Below, piece by piece: positions 12,905 through 22,577 of a stretch of 64,000 nt of DNA; within the stretch, counting starts at the first letter, position 1, and each line of letters begins with the position of its first letter. This DNA is from Cyanobacteriota bacterium. GTDB taxonomy: Bacteria; Acidobacteriota; Vicinamibacteria; Vicinamibacterales; UBA2999. The stretch lies in assembly GCA_019752015.1 (NCBI GenBank), contig JAIEMQ010000007.1, positions 123,443 to 187,442 on the forward strand. Reading direction: 5' to 3'. The notes under the pieces are model-generated. The model was not told where the DNA came from. It saw nothing but the letters and a program-made list of their open reading frames with translations, and searched no databases. A program made the position numbers and the translations under genes.

Positions 12905-12950
12905 TAATCCTCCGGGCCCCTTGGCGGAAGAACTATCGTATATTGCACGC

Positions 12951-14207
12951 GTGCACATCAACAACCGATGGTTCCAGCTGGTCGCGTCGCTGCTGGCGAT
13001 GATCATGATCGCCAACCTGCAGTATTCCTGGACGCTGTTCGTCGGGCCGCTGCAAACCTCGACGGGCTGGAAGCTGTCGGACATCCAGTTCGCGTTCACA
13101 TTGTTCATCCTGTTTCAGACGTGGATTCAGCCGCTCGATGGCTGGCTGATCGATCGCCTCGGCCCGCGCTGGTTCATCAGCGCCGCCGGCGTGTTGTGCG
13201 GTCTCGGGTGGGCGGGCATGGGCTACGCGAAGTCGCTGCCGGCGCTCTACACGTTGTATTGCCTGGCCGGCATGGGCGCGGCGTTCGTCTACAGCGGCTC
13301 GATCGGCTCGGCGCTGAAATGGTTCAAGGAAAAGCGCGGGCTCGCGGCGGGCATCATGGCGGCGGGCTTCGGCGGCGGCACGGCGCTGTTCATTCCGTGG
13401 ATCACGTCGATCATCTCGTCGAGCGGCTATCAGCAGGCATTCCTCACGACCGGCCTGCTGCAGGGCGCGGTGATCCTGATCGTCGCGCAGTTCCTGCGTC
13501 ATCCGCCGCACGAGGAGGCGCCGAAGGGCGTGACCACGGCGAAGGCCGGCGTGCGGCACTACACGACGATGGAAGTACTGCGGACACCGCGCTTCTACAT
13601 GCTCTACGTGATGTTCGTGTTGATGGCGACCGGCGGGTTGCTGGTCACGGCCAATGCCGGACCGATCGTGAGAGCGTGGGGCCTGAACACGACCAACGTG
13701 CACTTCCTGTGGATGTCGATGGCGGCGCTGACGCTGGCGTCAACGCTGAGTCCGCTGGCGAATGGCGCGGCGCGCGTGACGTGGGGTTGGGCATCGGATC
13801 GCCTCGGGCGCGAGAACACCATGGTGCTGACGTTCATCCTGCAGGCGATCTCGCTGATGCTCGTCGTGATGCTCGGCAAGCAATCGGGCGGATGGTTCGC
13901 GTTCACGCTCGTGCTCGTGTATTTCACCTGGGGGCAGATCTATTCGCTGTTCCCCGCGGTCTCGGGCGATTACTTCGGCTCGAAGCACGCGACCTCGAAC
14001 TACGCGGTGTTGTACTCGGCCAAGGGCGTGGCGTCGATCATCGGCGCGTACTTCGGCGCGTCGTTGTTTGAAAAGCTCGGCAACTGGAATCTGCCGTTCT
14101 ACGGCAGCGCCGCGATGGCGTTGATTGCGGCGGGCATGGCGATCGCGTTGAAGACGGCGCGCGAACGCGAGACGGTGCTCGCGACGGCTGCTGTTCGCAC
14201 TGCGTAA
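12951..14207 (+). CDS. MFS transporter, oxalate/formate antiporter (OFA) type
   Basis: About 418 aa from GTG; MHINNRWFQLVASLLAMIMIANLQYSWTLFVGPL...GSALKWFKEKRGLAAGIMAAGFGGGTALF; divergent from the ThDP gene. Confidence 0.85.
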   Translation: MHINNRWFQLVASLLAMIMIANLQYSWTLFVGPLQTSTGWKLSDIQFAFTLFILFQTWIQPLDGWLIDRLGPRWFISAAGVLCGLGWAGMGYAKSLPALYTLYCLAGMGAAFVYSGSIGSALKWFKEKRGLAAGIMAAGFGGGTALFIPWITSIISSSGYQQAFLTTGLLQGAVILIVAQFLRHPPHEEAPKGVTTAKAGVRHYTTMEVLRTPRFYMLYVMFVLMATGGLLVTANAGPIVRAWGLNTTNVHFLWMSMAALTLASTLSPLANGAARVTWGWASDRLGRENTMVLTFILQAISLMLVVMLGKQSGGWFAFTLVLVYFTWGQIYSLFPAVSGDYFGSKHATSNYAVLYSAKGVASIIGAYFGASLFEKLGNWNLPFYGSAAMALIAAGMAIALKTARERETVLATAAVRTA

Positions 14208-14219
14208 AGGCGCGTAGGG

Positions 14220-14822
14220 CTAATCCGTTTCTCTCGCCGCCGCCTCCATCTCGCCGCTCCATCGATCGGTATCCAGGTGGATGCCCAGCTGATCGAGGAT
14301 GCGCGAGACCGAGTAATCGACCATCTCGTCGATCGACGCGGGCCGCGCGTAGAACGCCGGCAGCGGCGGCGCGATCACCACGCCCATCCGTGACAGCTTC
14401 AGCATGTTCTCGAGATGAATTTCGCTGAACGGCGATTCGCGGACTGCGAGCACCAGCCTGCGGCGCTCTTTCAAGACGACGTCGGCGGCGCGGTGGATCA
14501 GGTTGTCGCCAAGTCCGTGCGCGATCGCGGCGAGTGTGCGCGCGCTGCAGGGCACCACCACCATGCCCATGGTGATGAACGAGCCGCTCGAAATCGACGC
14601 GCCCTGATCGCCGATCGGGTGAACGACGTCGGCAAGCTTCTGAACTTGTTCGGGAGTGTACGGCGTTTCGTGGACCAGTGTGCGCGCCGCCCAGCGGCTC
14701 ATGACGAGGTGCGTCTCGATGCCGGTGCCTCGCAGGCGCTGCAACAGGCGAACGCCGAAGATCGTGCCGCTCGCGCCGGTGATGCCGACGATCAGACGCT
14801 TGGGCGGCTCAGTAAAAGGCAC
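14220..14822 (-). CDS. ubiX: UbiX-family flavin prenyltransferase
   Basis: RLIVGITGASGTIFGVRLLQ...SISSGSFITMGMVVVPCSARTLAAIAHGLGDNLIHRAADVVLKERRRLVLAVRESP: UbiX signature. Confidence 0.93.
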   Translation of the reverse strand: MPFTEPPKRLIVGITGASGTIFGVRLLQRLRGTGIETHLVMSRWAARTLVHETPYTPEQVQKLADVVHPIGDQGASISSGSFITMGMVVVPCSARTLAAIAHGLGDNLIHRAADVVLKERRRLVLAVRESPFSEIHLENMLKLSRMGVVIAPPLPAFYARPASIDEMVDYSVSRILDQLGIHLDTDRWSGEMEAAARETD

Positions 14823-14833
14823 GCCTCATCGTA

Positions 14834-16003
14834 CTACCAACCGACTCTGAAACCGGTGGTCCAGGAGGTTCCCGAAAATGCACCGCCGTCGTTGGCCACG
14901 TCCTTCATGTCCACGAACTGCACGCCGGTCTGGATCTTCAGCCGGTGGCCGTAGAGGAAATAGTTGAGGCCGAGGTATGTCTCGCGATACTCATCGCCGC
15001 GGCCGCTCAGGATCTTGTTTTCATAGGTGTTGAGAATCAGCCCGTTCGCCTCGCTGTCGAGAAAGGTGTAGCGCAGCACCGCCTGCCATTTGTCGGTGAA
15101 GTTGTAGTACGGCATCGCCATCATGCCGAGAATGTCCGGCTGATTCGCATAGCCGTTGGTCTTCGACACGTCGCCGCGAAATCCCCACTTCGGCTGCTCG
15201 AGTTTGAAGTGAACCGTCGCCGTGTGATCGACCTTCTTCGTAAACAGGTTGTTCAACTGCGCTGCCGTCAGGTCGCGATCGGGATTTTGATAGATATAAT
15301 TCGCGGTCAGCGTGGCTTCTCTCACGCCGAGCTTCTTGCCGAAGTCGTACCCCACCAGCAGGAGCGTGAACAGGCCGCCGTTGAATTCGCCGAGCTCGCG
15401 ATTGCGCTCGCCGGATGAGTAGACGCCCGCGCGATACGTCCACGGCGCGGCGCGGCCCGACAGGCTGACGCCGGGCATGTATTCCTGCGTGAACCAGATG
15501 TTGTTGGCGAGGTTGCTGCGGTCGATCGTGATCAGCTCTTTCGAGGACGTCGCCCCTTCCTGTGTGAAGGGGATGCTCTGCTTGCCGACCTGGAGCACGG
15601 ACTTCGGATTCTTCTGCCACGCCACGTAGAGATCGGTGAAGCGCACGTAGAACGGATTGCGCTCCTGCGGGTTGACTTCGAGCTCGGCGTGAAACAGGTA
15701 GTCCCTGAAAAACGTGATGCGCGGACCGAAGCGCACGCGGCGGATGTTGGATTCCTTGTAGGTCGTCGCGTCGGTATCGACGATCGCCAGGTCGTGCTGC
15801 CAGCGGCCGGTGAAGACGACGCGCTGCACGACCGGGTTGTTCTTGTCGTCGTACCAGTTGGTGAACTTCGCCCAGACTTTGTCGTAGGTCGATGGCGGTG
15901 GGGTGGCCGGCTTTTGAGTAGTCTGGGCCCAGCTCATCGAGGGCATGAGGGCGAACGCGATCAGGACCGCGTAACGTGTCATGTCCCGAGCGTACGTAGT
16001 CAA
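14834..16003 (-). CDS. Phosphate-selective porin O/P family outer-membrane protein
   Basis: Signal peptide; alternating beta-strand pattern ending in aromatic residue (FRVGW); LYVAWQKNPKSVLQVGKQSIPFTQEGATSSKELITIDRSNL. Confidence 0.75.
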   Translation of the reverse strand: MTTYARDMTRYAVLIAFALMPSMSWAQTTQKPATPPPSTYDKVWAKFTNWYDDKNNPVVQRVVFTGRWQHDLAIVDTDATTYKESNIRRVRFGPRITFFRDYLFHAELEVNPQERNPFYVRFTDLYVAWQKNPKSVLQVGKQSIPFTQEGATSSKELITIDRSNLANNIWFTQEYMPGVSLSGRAAPWTYRAGVYSSGERNRELGEFNGGLFTLLLVGYDFGKKLGVREATLTANYIYQNPDRDLTAAQLNNLFTKKVDHTATVHFKLEQPKWGFRGDVSKTNGYANQPDILGMMAMPYYNFTDKWQAVLRYTFLDSEANGLILNTYENKILSGRGDEYRETYLGLNYFLYGHRLKIQTGVQFVDMKDVANDGGAFSGTSWTTGFRVGW

Positions 16004-17244
16004 GGTTTTACACGTGTTACGGCAATGTTAAAGCTGTGTAACACGAGATAGACGATCATCGAAGACGCGAGAGCCGGTAGCGTTGCGCCGATGGGCGCGG
16101 CGACGCGGTAGACGATGTCTCCCGCAATCCACGCGACGATGCCGGCGATGTTGACAGCCTCCAGCGCGGTCGTGTCGTAGACCTTCGCGATATCGATCGG
16201 TTTCTTCAGCACCACAAAGTGGGCGAGGAACACGCCGCCGACCGGGACGAGGATCGAGCCGAGCAGCGTCATCAACGATCCAAATTGCGCCAGCAGCCCG
16301 GTTGAAAGCAGCCCAATCGCGGTTCCGATCAGGCCGATCGTCCACACTGTTCCCGCGCCGGTCGATCGCGACGCAATCGTCCGCCACGCCAGCGACGACA
16401 TGTAGATGTTGACGAAGTTCGTCGTCACCGAAGCCAGCGTGATCAGCACGGCCGTCCACCAGCCCTGGCCCAGCGACGCCAGCATGCGTCCCGGATCATC
16501 GCTGCCGGCGATCTGTGCGAGTGTCAGTCCGAGCGGCATCAACCAGAATGCCGGTAACGCCAAGCCCGCCCATACCGCGATGCCGGCGCGCGCGGCTGAG
16601 CGCGTGTATCGAGAGTAGTCGGCGAACATCAGCAGCCACGACACCTGGTAGCCGATGACGACATCAAGGCCCCACACCAAATCTGCCGATGATGGGGAAG
16701 CCGATGGCGCCGGCCGTGCGAGCGTCACGGCGGAATACGTCAAGGCGGCGCCGGCGATTGCCATCACCGGAACAGCGAAGCGATCCGCAAAGCCGACGGC
16801 GCGTGGCCCGGCGGCCACGACGGCGGTCGATGCAACCCCGAGCGCGGCGGACCACAAGATGAGCGTCGACGGTCCGCCGAGGACCGCGGCGCATGCCGAC
16901 GCCGCGATCTGGTTGTTGAGGGCAATCCACGCGAAGTTCGTGATGAACAGCACGAGCGATACGAGCTGCGCGCCGCGATAACCGAGCGGCAGCCGTGCCG
17001 CGATCATCGACGGCACGCCCCATCGCGATCCCACCGGCGCAAGCAGCGCCACGAGCAACGCGCCGAACGCAGCGCCCACCACCGTCAGACCAAGGGCGAT
17101 GTTGCCGCCGTATCGCGAGCCGAGCACCGCACCGGTCTGCAGCGTGGTCGCGACGACGTTGGCGGCGATGAAAATCAGGAACAGATCGAACGTGGGTTGC
17201 GTGCGCTGCGCCTCCGGGACCGGCGACAGGTCGGCGGCATCCAC
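16000..17244 (-). CDS. NCS1-type purine/cytosine permease family transporter
   Basis: About 12 TM; PTFDLFLIFIAANVVATTLQTGAVLGSRYGGNIALGLTVVG and WLLMFADYSRYTRSAARAG. ORF opens at 17292; GTG at 17244 placed to avoid overlap with the sulfatase. Confidence 0.75.
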   Translation of the reverse strand: MDAADLSPVPEAQRTQPTFDLFLIFIAANVVATTLQTGAVLGSRYGGNIALGLTVVGAAFGALLVALLAPVGSRWGVPSMIAARLPLGYRGAQLVSLVLFITNFAWIALNNQIAASACAAVLGGPSTLILWSAALGVASTAVVAAGPRAVGFADRFAVPVMAIAGAALTYSAVTLARPAPSASPSSADLVWGLDVVIGYQVSWLLMFADYSRYTRSAARAGIAVWAGLALPAFWLMPLGLTLAQIAGSDDPGRMLASLGQGWWTAVLITLASVTTNFVNIYMSSLAWRTIASRSTGAGTVWTIGLIGTAIGLLSTGLLAQFGSLMTLLGSILVPVGGVFLAHFVVLKKPIDIAKVYDTTALEAVNIAGIVAWIAGDIVYRVAAPIGATLPALASSMIVYLVLHSFNIAVTRVKP

Positions 17245-17248
17245 GGGG

Positions 17249-19069
17249 TCACCAGTTGCGCCAGCGGTCGAGCACCGTCCGATAACCGGCAATCAACGCC
17301 GGCTCGGTCGGAGCGAGATCGTGACGTTCAGCGGCATCGCGCGTCAGGTCGTACAGTTCCTCACGAGCGCCGCCCCGGCATTGCATGTATTTGAGCATCC
17401 GATCCGACTCGTAATCGATGATCGCGAAACACGGTTTGGTGAGCTTGGTCTGGTGCAGCGTTTGCCGCGGCGCCGGCGCGCGCAGCAGCGATACGCCCTC
17501 CCAGTCTGCGGGAATCGTCAGCCCAAGCCGATCGACCAGTGTCGGCGCGACATCCAGTTGCGTCCCGAATGCCACGCCCTGGTAGACGGTTGCCGAGTCA
17601 TCGTAGATCAGCATCGGGATCCTGAGCGTCTCCTGGTAGAGCCAATTGACGTGTCCGTACATGTTGTCGGCGCGTTCACCGAGCGCTTCACCATGATCGG
17701 CGAGGATCACGACGATGCTGTTGCGCAGGTAGCCCTTGCGATCGAGCACGCTGAACAGATCGCGGATCGTCGCATCCGCTTCGACGATGCCGTTATCGTA
17801 GCTGTTGACGACGCTCGTGCGATCGTATTCCCCGCGGAACAGCGCCCGCATGTTGAGCGTGGCGACGGCCGGCTGGTAGAGCCGATAGCGCTCGTCCTTG
17901 TGGCCGATGATGTGCGGCGACATCAGGTGAAAGAAGAAGAACGCCGGCCGCTGATATGCGCCGATCCGTTCGAGACCCTCGACGAGCACGCGGTCGTCGG
18001 ACCAGCCATAGCGGGTGGAACTCTGCCCATCGAAATAGGACGTGTGCTCGTCGCCGTACATCGCGCGCTGCCCCATCCAGTCGTGATTGCCCGAGAGCAC
18101 GAAGTGGGTGTCGTAACCCTGGTCCTTGAGCAACGCGAACAGGCTGAAGTCCTCGGCCACCTGGTGCCGGAGGGTCTTCGAGAACAGCGTGCTGAGGATG
18201 CCGCAATTGGATTCGGCGCAGGTCGACGTCGCAAATTCCACACGACGCAGTTTGCCGTCGTCATGAAGTTGGGAGAGGAACGGCGTCGTCGGGCGCGTGT
18301 AGCCGTAGAGCGGCAGGTGGTCCGCGCGCAGCGAGTCGATCGTGATGACGATGACGTTCTTGCGATCGAACGCGGTGTGCCGTCCGTAGGCGGCACGGCG
18401 CCGCGGCCCATCCCTGCGGAACCGGTCGAAGATTTCCTGCTGATTGGCGTCAACGACGGTCCAGTTCGAGCCGAGGAACGCAACGATCGGATCGGCGCCG
18501 ATCAGCTCACTGCGACCCGATCGCGACGCCACCTGCTGAAAGAACACCGCGTAGCCGCAGGTCAGCAGGAGCACAGCGGCGATGGCGGCCGGACGTTGCG
18601 GCATCGTCAGACGAAACTCTTTCAGCGCCTTCGCCCAGATCAGGATTTCCAGTATCACCGCCGCGGCGACCACGATCGCGGCGCCGGTCAGCACGCCGCC
18701 TGATACGGGGAGCAGTTGCTCGCCATTCCACAAGGCTTGCATCCAGAGCTTGACGAGCGAGTGGGTGAGGCCGACGGCCAGCCATCGATTGGTCGCGAAG
18801 CTGACGATGTCGATGGCGAACAACGCCGTTACGACGATGGACGGAAAAAACGCCGCGATGTATAGCGCGCCGCGCCGGTGAGGCGCCAGGTGCGTCACCG
18901 TGCCGGCAACAATCAGCGCGGCAAGTAATGCCGCGACCACCAGCGGGGCATGGACCAGCAACAGCCATTCACTGAGTCCGAACGATCGACAGACGTAGTC
19001 AAGAAAGGCGAGGCAGACGAGCGTGTGAGCGCCGGCGACGAGCAGGATGTTTCGCGACTGATGGCTCAC
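17249..19069 (-). CDS. Membrane-anchored sulfatase / phosphoethanolamine-transferase-like alkaline phosphatase superfamily enzyme
   Basis: N-terminal TM helices, then VIVITIDSLRADHLPLYGYTRPTTPFLSQL...VVILADHGEALGERADNMYGH. GTG start at 19069. Confidence 0.85.
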   Translation of the reverse strand: MSHQSRNILLVAGAHTLVCLAFLDYVCRSFGLSEWLLLVHAPLVVAALLAALIVAGTVTHLAPHRRGALYIAAFFPSIVVTALFAIDIVSFATNRWLAVGLTHSLVKLWMQALWNGEQLLPVSGGVLTGAAIVVAAAVILEILIWAKALKEFRLTMPQRPAAIAAVLLLTCGYAVFFQQVASRSGRSELIGADPIVAFLGSNWTVVDANQQEIFDRFRRDGPRRRAAYGRHTAFDRKNVIVITIDSLRADHLPLYGYTRPTTPFLSQLHDDGKLRRVEFATSTCAESNCGILSTLFSKTLRHQVAEDFSLFALLKDQGYDTHFVLSGNHDWMGQRAMYGDEHTSYFDGQSSTRYGWSDDRVLVEGLERIGAYQRPAFFFFHLMSPHIIGHKDERYRLYQPAVATLNMRALFRGEYDRTSVVNSYDNGIVEADATIRDLFSVLDRKGYLRNSIVVILADHGEALGERADNMYGHVNWLYQETLRIPMLIYDDSATVYQGVAFGTQLDVAPTLVDRLGLTIPADWEGVSLLRAPAPRQTLHQTKLTKPCFAIIDYESDRMLKYMQCRGGAREELYDLTRDAAERHDLAPTEPALIAGYRTVLDRWRNW

Positions 19070-19094
19070 GCATCTAGGAATATACTTCGACCCC

Positions 19095-20363
19095 ATGCGA
19101 TTCACTTTGGCGGCGTTCACCTGCCTGTTGCTGTCCGCGACGATCTCGGCGCAGCCCGCTCCTTCGATCGTCGTGCTGCAGCCCGATCGCGTCTTCGACG
19201 GCGAGACCATGCGCACCGGATGGAGCGTCGTCGTGCGCGGCGAGGGGATCGACGTGGCGGGCCCGTCCGTCTCCGTCGTCGCGCCGGCGGGAGCGCGGAC
19301 GATCGTCCTGAAGGGCACGACGCTGATGCCTGGCATGATCGAAGGGCACTCGCACCTGCTCCTGCATCCGTACAACGAAACGGTGTGGAACGACCAGGTG
19401 CTGCGCGAGCCGCTCGCGTTGCGTGTGGCTCGCGCGGTCAATCACGCGCGGGCGACGTTGATGGCCGGCATCACCACGGTGCGCGATCTCGGCACCGAAG
19501 GCGCCGCCTATGCGGACGTCGGGCTGCGGCAGGCGATCAACGAGGGCATCATTCCCGGGCCGCGCATGCTCGTTGCCGGACCGGCAATGGTGGTGACTGG
19601 TAGTTACGCGCCCAAAGGCTTTGCGCCGGAAGTCGCCGTGCCGCAAGGCGCCGAAGAGGCGGACGGCCTCGACGGCGTGGTCCGTGTCGCGCGCGGACAG
19701 ATCGCCCACGGTGTGGATCTGATCAAGATCTACGCGGATTATCGATGGGGCCCGAACGGCGAGACGCGGCCGGGCTTCACGCTCGACGAGACGCGCCGCA
19801 TTGTGGAAGCGGCGAACAGCAGCGGCCGCCCGGTCGTCGCGCACGCGTCGTCAGTCGAGGGCATGCGCCGCGCGATCATGGCGGGCGTCGAGACGATCGA
19901 GCATGGCGATGAGGGGACGGCGGAGATCTGGAAGCTGATGGTGGAGAAGAACGTGGCGTTCTGCCCGACGCTGGCTGCCGGTGACTCGACCTCGCAATAT
20001 GCCGGGTGGAAGAAGGGTGTCGATCCCGAGCCGGCACGATTGCAGCGGAAGCGGCAGTCGTTCAAGGCCGCGCTCGATGCCGGCGTGAAGATGTGCTTTG
20101 GCGGCGACGTCGGCGTCTACGCGCACGGTGACAACGTGCGCGAGCTCGAGCTGATGGTGAACTACGGCATGACGCCGGCGGCCGCGCTGATCGCGGCAAC
20201 ATCGGGCAACGCGTCGTTCTTCCGCCAGGGCGAGCGCATTGGCCGCGTCAAGCCAGGGCTGCTCGCCGATCTGATCGCCGTTGACGGCGATCCTGCCGCG
20301 AACATCACGCAGCTGCGGCAGGTGAAGTTCGTGATGAAGGGCGGAAGGATTTTCAAGGAGTAG
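19095..20363 (+). CDS. Secreted imidazolonepropionase-like amidohydrolase
   Basis: Signal peptide; GMIEGHSHLLLHP metal motif, GITTVRDLG, DLIKIYAD, HASSVEGMRRAI, GGDVGVYAHG. Confidence 0.9.
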   Translation: MRFTLAAFTCLLLSATISAQPAPSIVVLQPDRVFDGETMRTGWSVVVRGEGIDVAGPSVSVVAPAGARTIVLKGTTLMPGMIEGHSHLLLHPYNETVWNDQVLREPLALRVARAVNHARATLMAGITTVRDLGTEGAAYADVGLRQAINEGIIPGPRMLVAGPAMVVTGSYAPKGFAPEVAVPQGAEEADGLDGVVRVARGQIAHGVDLIKIYADYRWGPNGETRPGFTLDETRRIVEAANSSGRPVVAHASSVEGMRRAIMAGVETIEHGDEGTAEIWKLMVEKNVAFCPTLAAGDSTSQYAGWKKGVDPEPARLQRKRQSFKAALDAGVKMCFGGDVGVYAHGDNVRELELMVNYGMTPAAALIAATSGNASFFRQGERIGRVKPGLLADLIAVDGDPAANITQLRQVKFVMKGGRIFKE

Positions 20364-20365
20364 TC

Positions 20366-21217
20366 ATGCGGCGCATTGTTCTCGCGATCGTTTTATTCGC
20401 CGGCGTCTCTCTTTCCGCCGCAGTTCACGGTCCCGACAAAGGGACGCTCGTGATCGTCGGCGGCAACATGCAGGACCCGGCGATCGTGAAGCGCTTCATC
20501 GATCTCGCCGGCGGTCCCGATGCGCCGATCGTGATCATTCCCACGGCCGGTGAAGCGGACGATGAGTACGACAACTACTGGCCGGGATTGAAGCAGTGGC
20601 GAGAGAACGGCGCGAAGAACCTGACGGTGATCCACACGCGCGATCGCAAAGTTGCCGACTCGGAGGCGTTCGTAAAGCCAATCCGCGCCGCGCGCGGAGT
20701 GTTCTTCGGCGGCGGGCGCCAGTGGCGGCTCGCGGATTCCTATCTCAACACGCTGACGCACAAGGAGCTGACGGCGCTGCTCAACCGCGGCGGCGTGATC
20801 GGCGGATCATCCGCGGGCGCGTCGATCCTGACGTCGTTCATGGTGCGCGGCGACACCAAGAGCAACGAGAAGATGATCGGCGATCACACCGTGGGCCTCG
20901 GGTTCCTGAAGAACGCCGCGGTCGATCAGCACCTGCTGCGCCGCAACCGCCAGTTCGACATGCTCGAAGTCATCGACAAGTATCCCGACATGCTCGGCAT
21001 CGGCCTCGATGAAAACACCGCCATCGTCGTCGAAGGCGATCAGTTCGATGTGATCGGGCAGAGTTACGCCGTGATTTACAGCAACAAACCCGTCGCCGGG
21101 GCGAGCGGCCGCTTCTATTTCATGGGTGCGGGCGATCGGTTCGACATGAAGACGCGGAAACCGACGAGACGAAGCACCGACTGGACGCCGCTGCAGGGAG
21201 TCCGCCCTCCAAGCTAG
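20366..21217 (+). CDS. Exported cyanophycinase-like peptidase S51
   Basis: Signal peptide; KGTLVIVGGNMQDPAIVKRFIDLAGG, VFFGGGRQWRLADSY, GGVIGGSSAGASIL (nucleophile Ser), GIGLDENTAIVV. Confidence 0.88.
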   Translation: MRRIVLAIVLFAGVSLSAAVHGPDKGTLVIVGGNMQDPAIVKRFIDLAGGPDAPIVIIPTAGEADDEYDNYWPGLKQWRENGAKNLTVIHTRDRKVADSEAFVKPIRAARGVFFGGGRQWRLADSYLNTLTHKELTALLNRGGVIGGSSAGASILTSFMVRGDTKSNEKMIGDHTVGLGFLKNAAVDQHLLRRNRQFDMLEVIDKYPDMLGIGLDENTAIVVEGDQFDVIGQSYAVIYSNKPVAGASGRFYFMGAGDRFDMKTRKPTRRSTDWTPLQGVRPPS

Positions 21218-21236
21218 GTCCGGCTAAAGCCGGACC
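21217..21236. terminator. Perfect 8-bp hairpin GGTCCGGC-TAAA-GCCGGACC between converging genes
   Basis: Direct read of aggtccggctaaagccggacc between the cyanophycinase stop and the convergent oxidoreductase stop. Confidence 0.65.
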
Positions 21237-21238
21237 GC

Positions 21239-22421
21239 TTAGACGACGTTGGCTTCGCCCGCCATCGACTTGCGGGCGAAACGATCGAGCTCGAACGGCG
21301 TGAGATCGAATTTCGGATCGCGACCAGCGATCACGTCGGCGAGGATTCTTCCCGCGGCGGGTGAGTGCTGGAAGCCGTGGCCGCTGAAACCGGCGATCGT
21401 GTAGAAGCCGTCAACATCGCTCGATGGCCCGATGATCGGATTGTGATCGGGCGTCATCTCGTAGAGCCCCGCCCACGCGTGCGACACGGCGGCATCGGAC
21501 AGCGCCGGCAATCGCTGCATCGCGACCTCGATCACCTTCGGCAGGAAATCCCAGCGCACGGTGATGTCGAATCCCGGCTGCTCGCCCGGATCGCCCATGC
21601 CGAACAGCAGTCCGCCGCCTTCGCGGTGAAAGTAGAAGGTGCTCTCGAAATCGATCACGAGAATCTTCGACCTCGGCACGCGGCCGGCGTGGCGCGCATC
21701 GTCCCACGATCCGCCTCCGGGAGCGGAGGCGATGAAAATGTGGCGGCGCTCGGGCTCGACGGGGACGTCGACGCCGAGGAACCTGCCGATCGACTTCGCC
21801 CATGGGCCGGCGGCGTTGATGAGGATTGGGGTCGAGATGTCGCCTTGCGACGTGCGCACGTCGGTGAGACGGTGGCCATTCAGCTTCGCGCCGGTGACCT
21901 CGCAGCCGCGCACGATCTCGACGCCTTTGGCCTGCGCGCCCTTCGCAAATCCCATCGTCACGCCGTTCGGATCGGCGACGCCGTCCGACGGGCAATACGT
22001 CGCGCCTTGTACGCCGGTGAGATCGAGGCCGGGTGAGAGCTCACGCGCTTCGCCGTTCGACACCCACCGCACGTCGACGCCATGCTGCTGCTGCAACGCG
22101 ACGTTCTTCTTGAACGTGTCGACGTTCGCGGACCTGGAGAGCAGGAAGAGATAGCCGTCCTGGTGAAAATCGATCGGCGTGCCGACAATCGCCTCGAAGT
22201 TCTTCATCAGCTCGATCGACTCGATCGACAGCGCGATGTTCGCGGAGTTCGAGAACTGATGACGGAAGCCGCCGGCATTTTTGCCGGTGGACCCGGTGCC
22301 CAGCTGCGGCTCGCGTTCGAGGAGGACGACGTTGGTCATGCCGCGCTGGGCGAGGTGCCATGCCACGCTGCACCCCATGCAGCCGCCGCCGGCAATGACC
22401 ACATCTGCCGTTCGTTTCATG
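21239..22421 (-). CDS. FAD-dependent oxidoreductase (DAO / sarcosine oxidase beta-like)
   Basis: ADVVIAGGGCMGCSVAWHLAQRGMTNVVLLERE GxGxxG FAD motif; GTGSTGKNAGGFRHQF; C-terminal AWAGLYEMTPDHNPIIG...GFSGHGFQHSPAAG. Confidence 0.9.
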
Positions 22422-22577
22422 CGTACCAAGATCGATATTACTGGCAGTTGTAACGAAGACTGACATCGCACCCCTTGTTTTTGTTGCTTTCAGTGCTCCT
22501 CTTGCTTACCGAGAGGGGCTGATTTATGCTCCCCTCGGTTAACGAGATGAGCCACAGAAAGCGCAGAAAGCGCAGCC

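Noticed and set aside
11312-12907. 531-aa + strand ORF
   Set aside because: Antisense to the ThDP enzyme; Arg/His-rich composition typical of shadow ORFs.
14220-14822. UbiX as part of a prFMN-dependent decarboxylase system
   Set aside because: No UbiD-family partner in the window; UbiX alone is commonly housekeeping.
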